The position numbers and the translations under genes are program-made. From contig SXOM01000239.1 in NCBI GenBank assembly GCA_005776735.1, positions 1 to 23,043 of the forward strand: a stretch of 23,043 bases of DNA. The letters are read 5' to 3'. Positions 12,031-20,405 of the stretch are shown here, piece after piece; the first letter of the stretch is position 1, and each line of letters opens with the position of its first letter. The notes under the pieces were generated by a model. It worked only from the letters and a program-made list of their open reading frames with translations, made no database searches and was not told the origin of the DNA. The DNA comes from Pseudomonadota bacterium. GTDB taxonomy: Bacteria > Myxococcota_A > UBA796 > SXON01.

Positions 12031-12786
12031 ATGCGTCCCGTCACCGCCGCCTCGTTCCTGTCGATCCCCGCGTTCCTGCTCGCCTGCACCGGCCTCCTCG
12101 GCGAACCCGAGGACTCCGGCGACACCGGGGGCGGCAGCTCGCAGGTCGACGACCCGGAGCCGTGGGAGCAGTCCGACGACTGCGACGCGTGGCTGGACTG
12201 CCTGGAAGAGGTGGATGAAGACGCGTGGGATGACGCCCAGTCGCAATACGGCGAGGACGGCTCGTGCTGGGGCACCGACGACGACGTGGCCACCGACTGC
12301 GACGACTACTGCGAAGCGCAGCTCGAAGCGCTGGCCGACGAGAACCCCGATGTGGAGGCCTGCGGCGGCGAAGCGGTCGACACGGGGACCGACACCGGGG
12401 GCGACACCGGAACCGACACGGGCAGCGACACCGGAACCGACACCGGGAGCGGCGGAAGCTGCGTGCTGGACGAGGGGGTGTGGGCGTTCACGATGTTCTG
12501 GACCGAGGACACGTGCGGGGCGGCCGACGCGTGGACCGAGCAGTTCGTGGAGGTGACCTGCGACCGGGGCGACATGTCCATGGCGTTGGACCTGGAGGGC
12601 TTCGGGCTGTCGCTCACCTGCGGAGCCGACGGGCGCAACTTCGAGTGCGTAGAGAGCTCGGCGCCGGTCCTGCTCACGGTGGCGGGAACGGCGAACAGCT
12701 CGGGCACCAGCGCCTCGGGCGCCATCGTGCTGGAGCTGCTCGATTCCTGCTACTCGGAAGGCGAGTTCGACGCGGTCCTGGACTGA
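12031..12786 (+). CDS. Acidic lipoprotein of unknown function with DTG linker
   Basis: The product is 251 residues from ATG 12031, supported by a lipoprotein signal (FLSIPAFLLAC, lipidated Cys19). After the Cys comes EPEDSGDTGGG, then a Cys-containing acidic segment (CDAWLDCLEEV, SCWGTDDDVATDC, YCEAQLEALAD) spanning about residues 50-115. A DTG repeat linker follows (117-140), and then a C-terminal domain of about 110 residues (GVWAFTMFWTEDTCG to DAVLD) that looks like a small beta-sandwich with four or five Cys. No catalytic motif is seen and no family is recognised. It stands alone between a divergent operon and a convergent one and is followed by strong stem-loops. It is probably an outer-membrane-anchored surface protein, which is inference from the lipobox. 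Confidence 0.82.
   Translation: MRPVTAASFLSIPAFLLACTGLLGEPEDSGDTGGGSSQVDDPEPWEQSDDCDAWLDCLEEVDEDAWDDAQSQYGEDGSCWGTDDDVATDCDDYCEAQLEALADENPDVEACGGEAVDTGTDTGGDTGTDTGSDTGTDTGSGGSCVLDEGVWAFTMFWTEDTCGAADAWTEQFVEVTCDRGDMSMALDLEGFGLSLTCGADGRNFECVESSAPVLLTVAGTANSSGTSASGAIVLELLDSCYSEGEFDAVLD
12379..12450 (+). repeat. Six 12-base units encoding DTGx
   Basis: The run encodes D-T-G-(T/G/S) six times, with consensus GACACCGGAACC/GGC. It forms a polar linker between two domains of the lipoprotein. Confidence 0.85.
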
Positions 12787-12820
12787 CGGCGGTTCGCGGG
12801 CAGGACGAGGGGGGGCGGGG

Positions 12821-12869
12821 GCGATGCGCCGGGCCCGTCCCGAAGCGCGCCGGGGCGGGTGCGCATCGC
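12821..12869. terminator. Long stem-loop after the acidic lipoprotein gene
   Basis: GCGATGCGC (12821-12829) pairs perfectly with GCGCATCGC (12861-12869). Inside, CCCGTCCC can pair with GGGGCGGG with one G-U pair. It begins 34 bases past the stop of the + strand gene. Confidence 0.55.
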
Positions 12870-12872
12870 AAC

Positions 12873-12923
12873 GCGACGCGCCGCAGGACCGGCCGCTCGA
12901 CGCGGCCGGTCGCGGCGCGTCGC
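12873..12923. terminator. Very strong stem-loop between convergent genes
   Basis: GCGACGCGCCGC (12873-12884) pairs with GCGGCGCGTCGC (12912-12923). ACCGGCCGC (12888-12896) pairs with GCGGCCGGT (12902-12910), with loop TCGAC. That is 21 base pairs with an AGG/C internal bulge. It ends two bases before the stop codon of the - strand gene, fitting a bidirectional terminator, but lacks a T-run. Confidence 0.65.
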
Positions 12924-12925
12924 CC

Positions 12926-15667
12926 TCACCACTCCAGGTCGAACCAGTCGGAGGAGTCGTAGCCGGTGTAGGGGTAGCCCCAGCCATCGGGGAAGTGATC
13001 GCAGTAGTAGTCGGGCTCGCCACACCAGCCGGCGCCGAAGCCGAGGCTCAGCGAATCGAAGGTGAGCGACATGTACGACACCGGCAGGTCGATCTGGACG
13101 GTGTAGGCGTCGGGGTAGCTGATGGTCGGGTCGTCCAGGTCGTAGAACGTGCCACTGCTGAAGTCGTACCCCTGCAACGTGCCCGCCCCGGACTGGGCCA
13201 GGATGCGGTAGATGCCATAGTCCGCCGCAGGAGACACCCCCCACGCTTCCACGAAGAGGTGGCTCGCGTCGAACACCGTGTCGCTCACCAGCCGCATCTG
13301 CAAGACGCCGTCGAGGTAGCGGTACCAACCCTGCGATGCGTCGAAGTCGCCTGCGCCCACCACGTCGCCCAGGCCGTCGCCGAGGTCGTTCATCGGCTGC
13401 CAGGGCGGCTCGCCGAGCACCAACTGCTGGCGCGCTTCGTAGACCCGCGCGCCGTCCGTGAGGGTCAAGAGCAGGTCGACCGTGTCGCCGTCGACGCCGC
13501 TGTTGACCGTGACCACGAAGTCGTTGACCGACCGGGTGTCGCCGGCGCTCAGCGAGCCCACGCTCTCGTCGTTGTCGCCCGCGACAGCCACCGCCGTGGA
13601 CGTGCTCTCGACCGAGAGCACCCCGCGGACCTGGCCGGTGCTCGCTTCGTCGCCGATGTTGGTCACGCGAAAGGTGAGGTCGGCGGTCTCGCCCGGGTCG
13701 AGAACCCCGTCGGCGTCGCCGTCGTCGTCGATCTCGATGCCCGTGAGCGCCATCACGGGGAAGGGCACCGGGAACACCACGGCCAAGCTCCAACTCTCGG
13801 CGCCGTCGGTGAGTTGCAACTCGCCCGAGACATCGCTGCTGTCCTGGTGGGACGCGGACACCTCGGCCGAGAACACGCCGTAGAGCGACGCGACCTCGCC
13901 CGCCTCGAGCAGGTCGGGGTCGAGCAGGACCGGGCCCGCATCGAGCACGGTCAGGTCGGCGTCGGTGCTCACCAGCGTGGCCCACACCGGGCCGGCGGTC
14001 TCCGCGCCGGTGTTGCGCACGGCGAGGTCGAGCGTGAAGCCGGAGGTTCCGGGGTCGAGCTCGGCGGGCGTCGTGTCGAGCGTGGTGACCGTGAGGTCGG
14101 GAGGCTCCGGTAGATAGCAGACGTCGGAGCCCAACGCATCGACGCCCACGGGCGCCATGGACGACTCCACCGTGTCGCCCGCGTAGCGGATGGCGAAGGT
14201 GTCGATGAGGCCGCCCGAGGCGGAGGCCGCCTGGACCCACCACCGGTCTGCCCCAGGGCCGGCAGGCAGCCACGCCCACCCGTCGGTGATGTCGGCGGTG
14301 TACCGCGTGGTGCCGGCGACCGCCGTGCCACTGAAGACGTCGACCGACCAGTCGGGGGCGTCGGGATCGCCCACGCCGACGACCAGCGCCAACGCGCCGT
14401 CGTCGAGCCCGGTCCAGTCGATGACCGCCGTGCTGACCTCGCCGACCACCAGCGCCCCGGCTTCGGTGACCGTGTCGTCGCCGGCGCGCACCGTGACCTG
14501 AACCGGGACGTAGCTGTTCTCCGGGGTCGACGCGTCGACGGAGAAGGCGAAGTCGACCGTGGCGCTCCCGCCCGCCGCGAGCACGCCCGCGTCGAGGTCG
14601 GCGTCGGCCACGGTTGCGCCACCCGACGGAAAGGTGAGCTCGACGGTGACCGCTTCGGAGGCGACGGTGGCCGTGTTGGTGACCGTGACCGAGAGCGTGC
14701 CCGCGTCGCCGGCGTGAATGGGGCTCGGCGAGACCACCCACTCGGGATCGAGCACCGCGGTGACCGGGCCGACCTCGACGTCGTCGATGTACCAATCGTC
14801 GGCGTCCTTCCCCTCGAAACGCCAGGCCAGGTAGACCACGCCCCCGACGTAGGCGGAGAGGTCGTACGCGGCGCTGTCGCCCCACTCCTTGTCCGGCGCG
14901 GCAGGGAGAACCTCGGCGACCGGGACGAACGCACCATCGGCCGGGTCGAAGCTGCCGGTGCTGACGTACAGCCCGTGATCGGCCCGACTGGGCGTGACCC
15001 CGAGCTCACGCCAGCGCACCTGTGCGTCGGCGGCGCTCGTGAGGTCGATGGGCGGGGAGATGAGCCAGTCCTCGGGCGGCGTGTCGACGGCGCTGCTCCC
15101 ACGGGCGTGGAAGGCCGAATACTCACCACTTTCGGCATACGTCGTGGAGAGCTCCCAGGCGTAGCCCCGGAAGGTGACACTCGCGTTGAGCCAGCCGAGC
15201 TCGGCGAGCGATGCGTACTGCTCCGCCTCGGGCTCGAAGTCCTCGACGAACGGGAACTCGCGCCCCACGACCTGCACCGGGAGCGAGAACGGCGCGGTGG
15301 AGCTGCCGACGGGAAGGTAGCTCGTGGCGGCCGGATCCCCGAGATCGGTCGCCTTGAAGTAGTACTCCAGCGCCGGCGCCTCGATCGCCTCGGCCGGGAG
15401 CGCGGCCGACCACACGTCGCCCGCGTCGGTCATCGCCGCCGGGGTCCACGTGCCGTCGCCCTCGGTCCGGTAGTACAGCACGACCTGCGCCACCCCCTCG
15501 GGGTCGGTCGCGGTCGCGGACAGGTCGAGCGTGGCCCCCGCAAGCGGAGAGGCCGGCGCCTGGTGCTCCAAGGTCGGGCCCAGGTACTCGACGTCGTCGC
15601 CGGTGTCCGTCGTGCTCTCGCACGCCATGGAGACGAGTAGGAGCCAGGCGAGCGGCGCGGGCCTCAT
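12926..15667 (-). CDS. Large adhesin-like lipoprotein with Ig-like/CARDB-type modules
   Basis: The ATG at 15667 overlaps the preceding stop (ATGA) and gives 913 residues. The lipoprotein signal is MRPAPLAWLLLVSMAC (Cys16), followed by ESTTDTGDD. Residues about 30-120 look like a fibronectin-like module (VVLYYRTEGDGTW, ALEYYFKATD). Residues about 125-290 resemble the choice-of-anchor J/cleaved-adhesin jelly roll (VEDFEPE, DWLISPPIDL, WYIDDVEVG). Two or more CARDB-like modules follow (PIHAGDAGTLSVTVTN; PGTSGFTLDLAVRNTG; LDPGETADLTFRVTNIG). The C-terminal 150 residues end in an aromatic/Cys segment (FGAGWCGEPDYYCDHF). No peptidase motif was seen, so it is a binding or structural surface protein by architecture. 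It is last in a five-gene lipoprotein operon, and the strong stem-loop follows directly. Confidence 0.85.
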   Translation of the reverse strand: MRPAPLAWLLLVSMACESTTDTGDDVEYLGPTLEHQAPASPLAGATLDLSATATDPEGVAQVVLYYRTEGDGTWTPAAMTDAGDVWSAALPAEAIEAPALEYYFKATDLGDPAATSYLPVGSSTAPFSLPVQVVGREFPFVEDFEPEAEQYASLAELGWLNASVTFRGYAWELSTTYAESGEYSAFHARGSSAVDTPPEDWLISPPIDLTSAADAQVRWRELGVTPSRADHGLYVSTGSFDPADGAFVPVAEVLPAAPDKEWGDSAAYDLSAYVGGVVYLAWRFEGKDADDWYIDDVEVGPVTAVLDPEWVVSPSPIHAGDAGTLSVTVTNTATVASEAVTVELTFPSGGATVADADLDAGVLAAGGSATVDFAFSVDASTPENSYVPVQVTVRAGDDTVTEAGALVVGEVSTAVIDWTGLDDGALALVVGVGDPDAPDWSVDVFSGTAVAGTTRYTADITDGWAWLPAGPGADRWWVQAASASGGLIDTFAIRYAGDTVESSMAPVGVDALGSDVCYLPEPPDLTVTTLDTTPAELDPGTSGFTLDLAVRNTGAETAGPVWATLVSTDADLTVLDAGPVLLDPDLLEAGEVASLYGVFSAEVSASHQDSSDVSGELQLTDGAESWSLAVVFPVPFPVMALTGIEIDDDGDADGVLDPGETADLTFRVTNIGDEASTGQVRGVLSVESTSTAVAVAGDNDESVGSLSAGDTRSVNDFVVTVNSGVDGDTVDLLLTLTDGARVYEARQQLVLGEPPWQPMNDLGDGLGDVVGAGDFDASQGWYRYLDGVLQMRLVSDTVFDASHLFVEAWGVSPAADYGIYRILAQSGAGTLQGYDFSSGTFYDLDDPTISYPDAYTVQIDLPVSYMSLTFDSLSLGFGAGWCGEPDYYCDHFPDGWGYPYTGYDSSDWFDLEW

Positions 15668-16197
15668 TCGCGACCTTCCATGAGCCAGCAGGCGGCGATG
15701 CAGTAGTGGCCGATGATGTTGCCCGTGCCGTCGGACATCGGGATGCAGTCGAACCCGCCCGGGCAGTCGCGGTCGCTGTCGCACTCCGAAGAGCAGTACC
15801 CCCAGATGCACTCGTTGCCATTGCCCCCGCAGTCGCCGGCCTCTTCGCAGTCCTGGCAGTAGTACCCGCCCGCGTCGTAGCACTCGCCCGCGGGCGAGCA
15901 GTACTCCCCGAACCCACAGTCGAGGTGCGTGTCGGTGCACTCGGACTGCACGCAGGTCTTCGCCGCGGTGTCGCAGAGGTCGCCGAACTTGCAGTCGGTG
16001 TCCTCCTCGCAGCCCGCCTCGCAGGTGTTGTCGTCGTTGCAGAACTGCTCGATCGCACACTGGCTCGAGGTGGCGCAGGTCTGGGGGACACACTGGCCCT
16101 CCCGACACTCCTCGCCGAACGGACAGAGCGTCTCGGCGTCACACTCGGCCTTGGTGCTGGTCGCACACGCCAGAAGGAGGCTCAACAGGACGGTCAC
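15664..16197 (-). CDS. Small cysteine-rich lipoprotein
   Basis: The GTG at 16197 overlaps the upstream stop (GTGA) and gives 177 residues with a very short lipoprotein signal (VTVLLSLLLAC, Cys11). The mature part holds 26 further Cys, an even number allowing thirteen disulfides. They are arranged in repeated CxxxxxCxxGxxCxxGxC modules (LCPFGEECREGQC, DCKFGDLC, DCGFGEYC, DCPGGFDC), resembling the Dickkopf/EGF-like Cys-rich modules common in myxobacterial secreted proteins. Function is unknown. Heavy disulfide bonding implies folding in an oxidising periplasm or at the cell surface. It sits between the vWA lipoprotein and the large adhesin-like lipoprotein with overlaps on both sides, suggesting near-stoichiometric production with them. 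Confidence 0.85.
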   Translation of the reverse strand: MTVLLSLLLACATSTKAECDAETLCPFGEECREGQCVPQTCATSSQCAIEQFCNDDNTCEAGCEEDTDCKFGDLCDTAAKTCVQSECTDTHLDCGFGEYCSPAGECYDAGGYYCQDCEEAGDCGGNGNECIWGYCSSECDSDRDCPGGFDCIPMSDGTGNIIGHYCIAACWLMEGRE

Positions 16198-17687
16198 TGC
16201 GCGCCTCCGCTGCGGATCTTGTAGTCGGCCACGATGTAGACCTCGCTCTCGGGCACCTGCTCGTACTCGAAGCGGATGGCGTTGCGCTCCTCGACGTAGC
16301 TGTAGTCGGTGTCGAGGGTGAGATCGCGAATCTTGCTGTCGCTGTCGTCGCTGGCGTAGAGCGACACCTGGAGCGTGTCGAGGTCGGGGTAGTGGCTCAG
16401 CGCGAACTCGGACTGGAGGCCCGACAAGGTGAGGCCGAGCTCCGCCACGATGGGCGCGAAGTTGTCCTCGCAGATCGAGTCGACCAGGCCGGCCGTCTTT
16501 TCGATCGCGTCGACGTACCGGTGGCCGTAGTCGGCCACGCCGTTGCTGGACTCGCAGCTCGGCTCCCCCTCGAACGCGGGCGGGTCGGACCCGACCACGC
16601 CCGACACGCTCATGATGGAGTGGTCGCGGTACGCCGCATCGCCCTTGAGGTCGGCGAAGCCGGAGAGGTAGTCGTCGACGGGGTCGGGGGAGCTGTCCTC
16701 CTCGTCGGAGACGATCAGGATGGTGAGGTTGGCCTCTTCCCGGATGAGGCCCGCGTTGTGGCCGGCGAGCATTTCGTCGGTCGTGGCGAGGCGCGCCGCC
16801 TCGAGGCCCTGCTCCAGCCCCGAGCCGGTGATGCCCTGCGCCACGAGCTCCGCGAAGACTTCGCTCGGCCCCTCGGTCGCGCCGTTGAGGATGAGCACGT
16901 CGTTGTTGAGCGTGAAGTCCGCCCCGAGCTCCACGTCCGCGTCGACGCCGCCGTTCTGGGCGGTGTCGGCGGAGCGGGCGAAGACGAGGCTGCCGCCCGC
17001 CGCGATGACGGTGCCGTCGGGCACCGTGAACTCGTTGCGGCCCGCGTCGAGAAGGGTCCACCCGGAGAGGTCCCAATCGACCACGTCGAGGTTGGAGACC
17101 TCGAACCACTCGCCGAGCTCGTCCGCGACCGCGTCGGGGTCGGCCATGATCTCGGTCACGATGATCTCGCCGTAGCGGGCGTCGGCGCCGTTCCCTTCGC
17201 TGTCGAGGCCGCAGGTCAGGTTGGGCTCACCCGGAGTCCCGGCGCCCACCTCGCACCAGTGCTCGCGCTTGTCGTTGCTGATGGACGAGTACCACGACGG
17301 GTCGAGCGCGAGGGCCTGCCCCGCGGTGACGAGCCAGTCGTGGTCGTAGGCCACACGCTCCTTCTCCCGGCCTTCGGCGTCGACCAGGACGATCTCGTCG
17401 TCGCCGCCGATGAGGCGCCCGCGCGCCGTCTCGGTGTCGACGTCGGTCGTGATGACGCCCATCTGCCAGTCGACGTCGGCCCCTTGAAAGTACTGGATGA
17501 AGGAGTCGAAGTTGGTCGCGAGCTTCTTCTGCTCTTCGATCATCGAGCAGCTGTTGTCGACGACGAGGAGCACATCGACGGTGTTCTTCCGCTGCTGTTG
17601 GAAGAAGTCGGTCTTGTTGAGCTGGGAGAAGCCGTTGTCCTGATCGCAGCCCGCGACCAGGAAGGCCAGGATGAGAACCCTACTCAC
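16194..17687 (-). CDS. vWA-domain lipoprotein with inserted lamin-tail domain
   Basis: The GTG at 17687 has GGAGG seven bases upstream, overlaps the previous gene by eight bases and encodes 497 residues. The lipobox is LVAGC (Cys14). The vWA domain starts at about residue 36 with the MIDAS motif DNSCS (44-48) and resumes at about residue 276. There it shows GITGSGLEQGLEAAR and LIREEANLTILIVSDEEDSSP, the typical second half of these myxobacterial vWA lipoproteins. Between them, about residues 172-272 match a lamin-tail/LTD Ig fold (GEIIVTEIMADP, GEWFEVSN, LSGWTLLD, VIAAGGSLVFAR). An LTD placed inside a vWA domain is unusual. The C-terminal part (about 410-497) ends in a beta-rich domain (VYIVADYKIRSGG). 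vWA domains bind protein partners through a metal ion, so this is a candidate scaffold for the operon's surface complex; that role is inference. Confidence 0.87.
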   Translation of the reverse strand: MSRVLILAFLVAGCDQDNGFSQLNKTDFFQQQRKNTVDVLLVVDNSCSMIEEQKKLATNFDSFIQYFQGADVDWQMGVITTDVDTETARGRLIGGDDEIVLVDAEGREKERVAYDHDWLVTAGQALALDPSWYSSISNDKREHWCEVGAGTPGEPNLTCGLDSEGNGADARYGEIIVTEIMADPDAVADELGEWFEVSNLDVVDWDLSGWTLLDAGRNEFTVPDGTVIAAGGSLVFARSADTAQNGGVDADVELGADFTLNNDVLILNGATEGPSEVFAELVAQGITGSGLEQGLEAARLATTDEMLAGHNAGLIREEANLTILIVSDEEDSSPDPVDDYLSGFADLKGDAAYRDHSIMSVSGVVGSDPPAFEGEPSCESSNGVADYGHRYVDAIEKTAGLVDSICEDNFAPIVAELGLTLSGLQSEFALSHYPDLDTLQVSLYASDDSDSKIRDLTLDTDYSYVEERNAIRFEYEQVPESEVYIVADYKIRSGGAQ

Positions 17688-18555
17688 TCGCCACCTCCTC
17701 ACTCTTGTCGCCAGCACCCGGCTCGAGCCCCTCGATCCCACGGAACAACAGCGCGTCGGCCAACGCCGTCGTCTGCGGGAAGAGGTGGAAGCTGGAGTAC
17801 ACCACCTGACCACTCTTGCCGACCGGGATGCGCACGATGAGCGGCGCACGCTTCACCACCTTGACCCCGCCTTCCTTGGACTCGTAGCTGACGTCGCCCG
17901 AGAGCAGCACCTCGGCGTCGGCGCCGACGTCTTCCATGACGGCGAACGCGGAGTAGTTGAACTCGACGTTCATCACCGAGGTGCCGAGCGTGGTGGCCAA
18001 CTCCTCGTCGACCACGTCGGCGAGCACCGTGCCGGCGACGCCGGCCTGGGCGTCGTCCACGATCGTGTCGTCGTCGAGGAACTCGATGGCGTCGGGAAGG
18101 CAACGTTCGACCACGTCGTACGCCCAGTCGGTCACGAAGACCGAGCCGTTGGCGTCGATGTAGTCGCAGGCGTTGGTCATCGCCTGTTCGTCGAGGAGCA
18201 GGTCGTCGTCGGTCTCGATGCTGTAGTTGTAGCGGAAGGCGTTGAGCCCCCGCGTACCACTATTGATGAAAACGGCGTTGTACTGCTCGATTTCGAACTT
18301 TGCCTGATCCGGGACCGCCCCGGTGAAGAGCTGCTCGACCGTGCGCCCCGGGTCTTCGCGCGTGGGCGGTTCGTCGCCCACCCAGGTGGTGGACTGGGAG
18401 ATGTACCCGTTGAAGGGGACAAACCCGATCTCGTGGCGGAGCAGCGTGCCGCCGAGGTCGTCGAAGTCGCCGTTGACCACGGCGATCGCGTCGAGCTCGA
18501 TGGCGGCGAACCCCTGGTCGGTGCAGCCGAAAAGAGAAAGAAGCAGCAGGATCAT
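17680..18555 (-). CDS. Lipoprotein of unknown function, Rossmann/GATase1-like pattern
   Basis: The ATG at 18555 overlaps the upstream stop (ATGA) and gives 291 residues. The signal is a short hydrophobic MILLLLSLFGC (Cys11). The body alternates strands and helices: AVVNGDFDD, YNAVFINSG (92-100), ACDYIDANGSVFVTDWAYD (129-147) and GQVVYSSFHLF (249-259). This arrangement recalls ThuA/class-I glutamine-amidotransferase-like folds, but I see no catalytic Cys-His-Glu triad, so no enzyme activity is claimed. The stop lies inside the beginning of the vWA gene, making translation coupled. Homologous proteins are expected beside vWA lipoproteins in related genomes if this operon is a real unit. Confidence 0.8.
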   Translation of the reverse strand: MILLLLSLFGCTDQGFAAIELDAIAVVNGDFDDLGGTLLRHEIGFVPFNGYISQSTTWVGDEPPTREDPGRTVEQLFTGAVPDQAKFEIEQYNAVFINSGTRGLNAFRYNYSIETDDDLLLDEQAMTNACDYIDANGSVFVTDWAYDVVERCLPDAIEFLDDDTIVDDAQAGVAGTVLADVVDEELATTLGTSVMNVEFNYSAFAVMEDVGADAEVLLSGDVSYESKEGGVKVVKRAPLIVRIPVGKSGQVVYSSFHLFPQTTALADALLFRGIEGLEPGAGDKSEEVASE

Positions 18556-20378
18556 TCGAGGATGACCGTCCCGGAGATGGCGACCGACGACTGGCTCTTG
18601 GTGGTCACCGTGCTGAAGCTGAACCCGACCGGCGGCCCCTCGATGGCGGAGTAGGCCGTGAAGGTGGCGTTGCCCGCCTCGAGGTAGGTGAGCTCGGCCG
18701 GCGTGTAGGTGTGGATGCCGTCGTCCCACGGCAACGAGCCGGCGTACCCGGAGGCGCCCGCCGGCTCGACGAGCATGCCGGAGATCTGCGTGCCGAACAT
18801 CGCGTCCGGGTAGGTGAGCGCGCCGGGGATGCTCGGGTCGTCGGCCAGGGCCCACATGTAGGTGATGTCCTCGGCCCGGCTGATGGTGAAGTTGCCCCAC
18901 CACAGCGGATCGATGAGGACGAAGTCCGCCGGCACGGTGGGCTGCGCGTCCTCGACGATCTCCTCGGGGATGCCGTCGGGGTCGCCCTCGGTGTGCAGGT
19001 CGTACATCTGGTCGAAGCAGTAGTCGTCGAGGCTGACGTCTTCCTTGGTGTAGTAGATCATGCCCGAGGCGCCGTCGACCTGCTTGTCGAGGGTGATGAT
19101 GTTGCAGTCGGACTCGAGCCACACGTGATCGCCCGCGCTCACGGTCTCGTTCGCCGGACAATCGGCCGAGCCGCCCGTGGTGTAGGTGCGCCACACGCCA
19201 TTGCTGTCGTACGGCATGGGGCCGCCGGCACAGCTCGGGTCGGTCGAGCAGTCGCTGTCGTAGCAGTCGGTGAAGTCGTCCTCGTCGTTGTCCACACCGT
19301 CGGTGCACGACGACTCGGGGTCGGGCGGGCACGGCGGGTCGAGCGGCAGGTAGAACAAGACGCCGACCGCGACCCCCTCGCCGATGGCGCCGGTGGCGTT
19401 GTCGATGCCGCGGCTCACGTAGAACCAACGCGAGATGCCCACGTTGCCGAGGTCGACCTCGCCGTCGAGGACGGTGGTGCCGTCTTCGATGAAGACCCCC
19501 TCCGTACCGGTGGTGAGCAGCACGTCGCGCGTACCGAGCTCGGCGGCGTTGGACACCGTGAGCTGGCCGTACATGTTCTCTTCGTCCAGCACCGTGAGGC
19601 TGTCGATCACGATGTCTTCCTTCTCGTCGCCGTACTGGAAGAACCGGATCTCGGTGTCGCGCCCGAAGTGCGTGTCCTTGCCCTTGATGGTGAAGGTGAG
19701 CGTCTGGCCCTGGGTGACCTCCGGCGGGTCGAACGAGGCCGACAAGCCCACCCGGTCGACCTGGAAGGCGTCGAACGAAGTGGTGAGGTCGTTCCCGTTC
19801 TCGACGTAGACGTCGCGCAGGCCGGGCACCGCGTCGGGCGCGATGGTGACGTCGGCGAGCATGTACGTCTCGCTCAGCACGTCGACCGCGTTGACCTCGA
19901 CCCCGTCGCCGAAGCCCGCCCACGTCTGGCCGGAGATCCACTCGGTGTTCTGCCCGATGAGCTCGATCTGCACGTGCTCGCCGATCTTTCCGCGCGAGGG
20001 CGCCAGGGTGAAGCTGTCGTCGACGATGGTGAGCGCGTCGGAGACGTCGAACTTGCCGAGCCGCGTGTCGACGTGCGCGTCGCGCGGGCCGAGCTCGGCC
20101 GCCGGATCGACCGTGATGTTGGCGGTCGCCGTCCACCCGTCGAGCACCGTGAAGCTGTTGACGCTCACGCCGCCCCCGAGGTCGAGGTCGTTGCCGACGA
20201 ACTCGAAGACGGAGTTGGTGGAGGTGATCCGCGCGTCGAACGTGGTGCCACGCCCGGCTTCGGGAGGCCAGAAGGACACTTTCTGATCGACCGTGCCGAG
20301 CTCCCCGGTGTCGGTTGGACTCGCTTCGTCGCAGGCGACGAAGAAGAGAGGCAGCAGCAGGGCGGCGACGATGCGCAT
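18552..20378 (-). CDS. Lipoprotein with three Ig-like (IPT/TIG-like) repeats and an Asp/Cys-rich motif
   Basis: The ATG at 20378 has GGAG six bases upstream and gives 608 residues. The signal MRIVAALLLPLFFVAC (Cys16) is followed by DEASPTDTGELG. Three related Ig-like repeats of about 85-90 residues can be aligned by eye (about 35-120, 122-210, 213-305). Each has a PP/PS-x(4)-G start, a (V/T)VLD or DVLSE strand and an AELGPRDAHV / VPGLRDVYV / AELGTRDVLL end. An Asp/Cys motif at 350-383 (CTDGVDNDEDDFTDC) is of the kind often seen in myxobacterial surface proteins and probably binds metal. The last 215 residues (DDGIHTYTPAELTY and neighbours) are beta-rich and unrecognised. It is the first gene of the five-gene operon, directly behind the TATAAT promoter, and is probably a structural or ligand-binding surface protein. 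Confidence 0.85.
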   Translation of the reverse strand: MRIVAALLLPLFFVACDEASPTDTGELGTVDQKVSFWPPEAGRGTTFDARITSTNSVFEFVGNDLDLGGGVSVNSFTVLDGWTATANITVDPAAELGPRDAHVDTRLGKFDVSDALTIVDDSFTLAPSRGKIGEHVQIELIGQNTEWISGQTWAGFGDGVEVNAVDVLSETYMLADVTIAPDAVPGLRDVYVENGNDLTTSFDAFQVDRVGLSASFDPPEVTQGQTLTFTIKGKDTHFGRDTEIRFFQYGDEKEDIVIDSLTVLDEENMYGQLTVSNAAELGTRDVLLTTGTEGVFIEDGTTVLDGEVDLGNVGISRWFYVSRGIDNATGAIGEGVAVGVLFYLPLDPPCPPDPESSCTDGVDNDEDDFTDCYDSDCSTDPSCAGGPMPYDSNGVWRTYTTGGSADCPANETVSAGDHVWLESDCNIITLDKQVDGASGMIYYTKEDVSLDDYCFDQMYDLHTEGDPDGIPEEIVEDAQPTVPADFVLIDPLWWGNFTISRAEDITYMWALADDPSIPGALTYPDAMFGTQISGMLVEPAGASGYAGSLPWDDGIHTYTPAELTYLEAGNATFTAYSAIEGPPVGFSFSTVTTKSQSSVAISGTVILE

Positions 20379-20405
20379 GGGACGCTCCGGGCGATGAGCC
20401 GCAGC

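Noticed and set aside
12379..12450. Short tandem repeat as a possible iteron or origin
   Set aside because: It codes in frame for DTG units in a lipoprotein and no replication gene is near.
12926..15667. Secreted peptidase
   Set aside because: Cleaved-adhesin-like modules often accompany peptidases, but no catalytic motif (HExxH, GxSxG, Cys-His pair) was found in this protein.
17680..18555. Glutamine amidotransferase or ThuA-like enzyme activity
   Set aside because: The strand-helix pattern is suggestive, but no catalytic triad could be placed, so only the fold resemblance is recorded.
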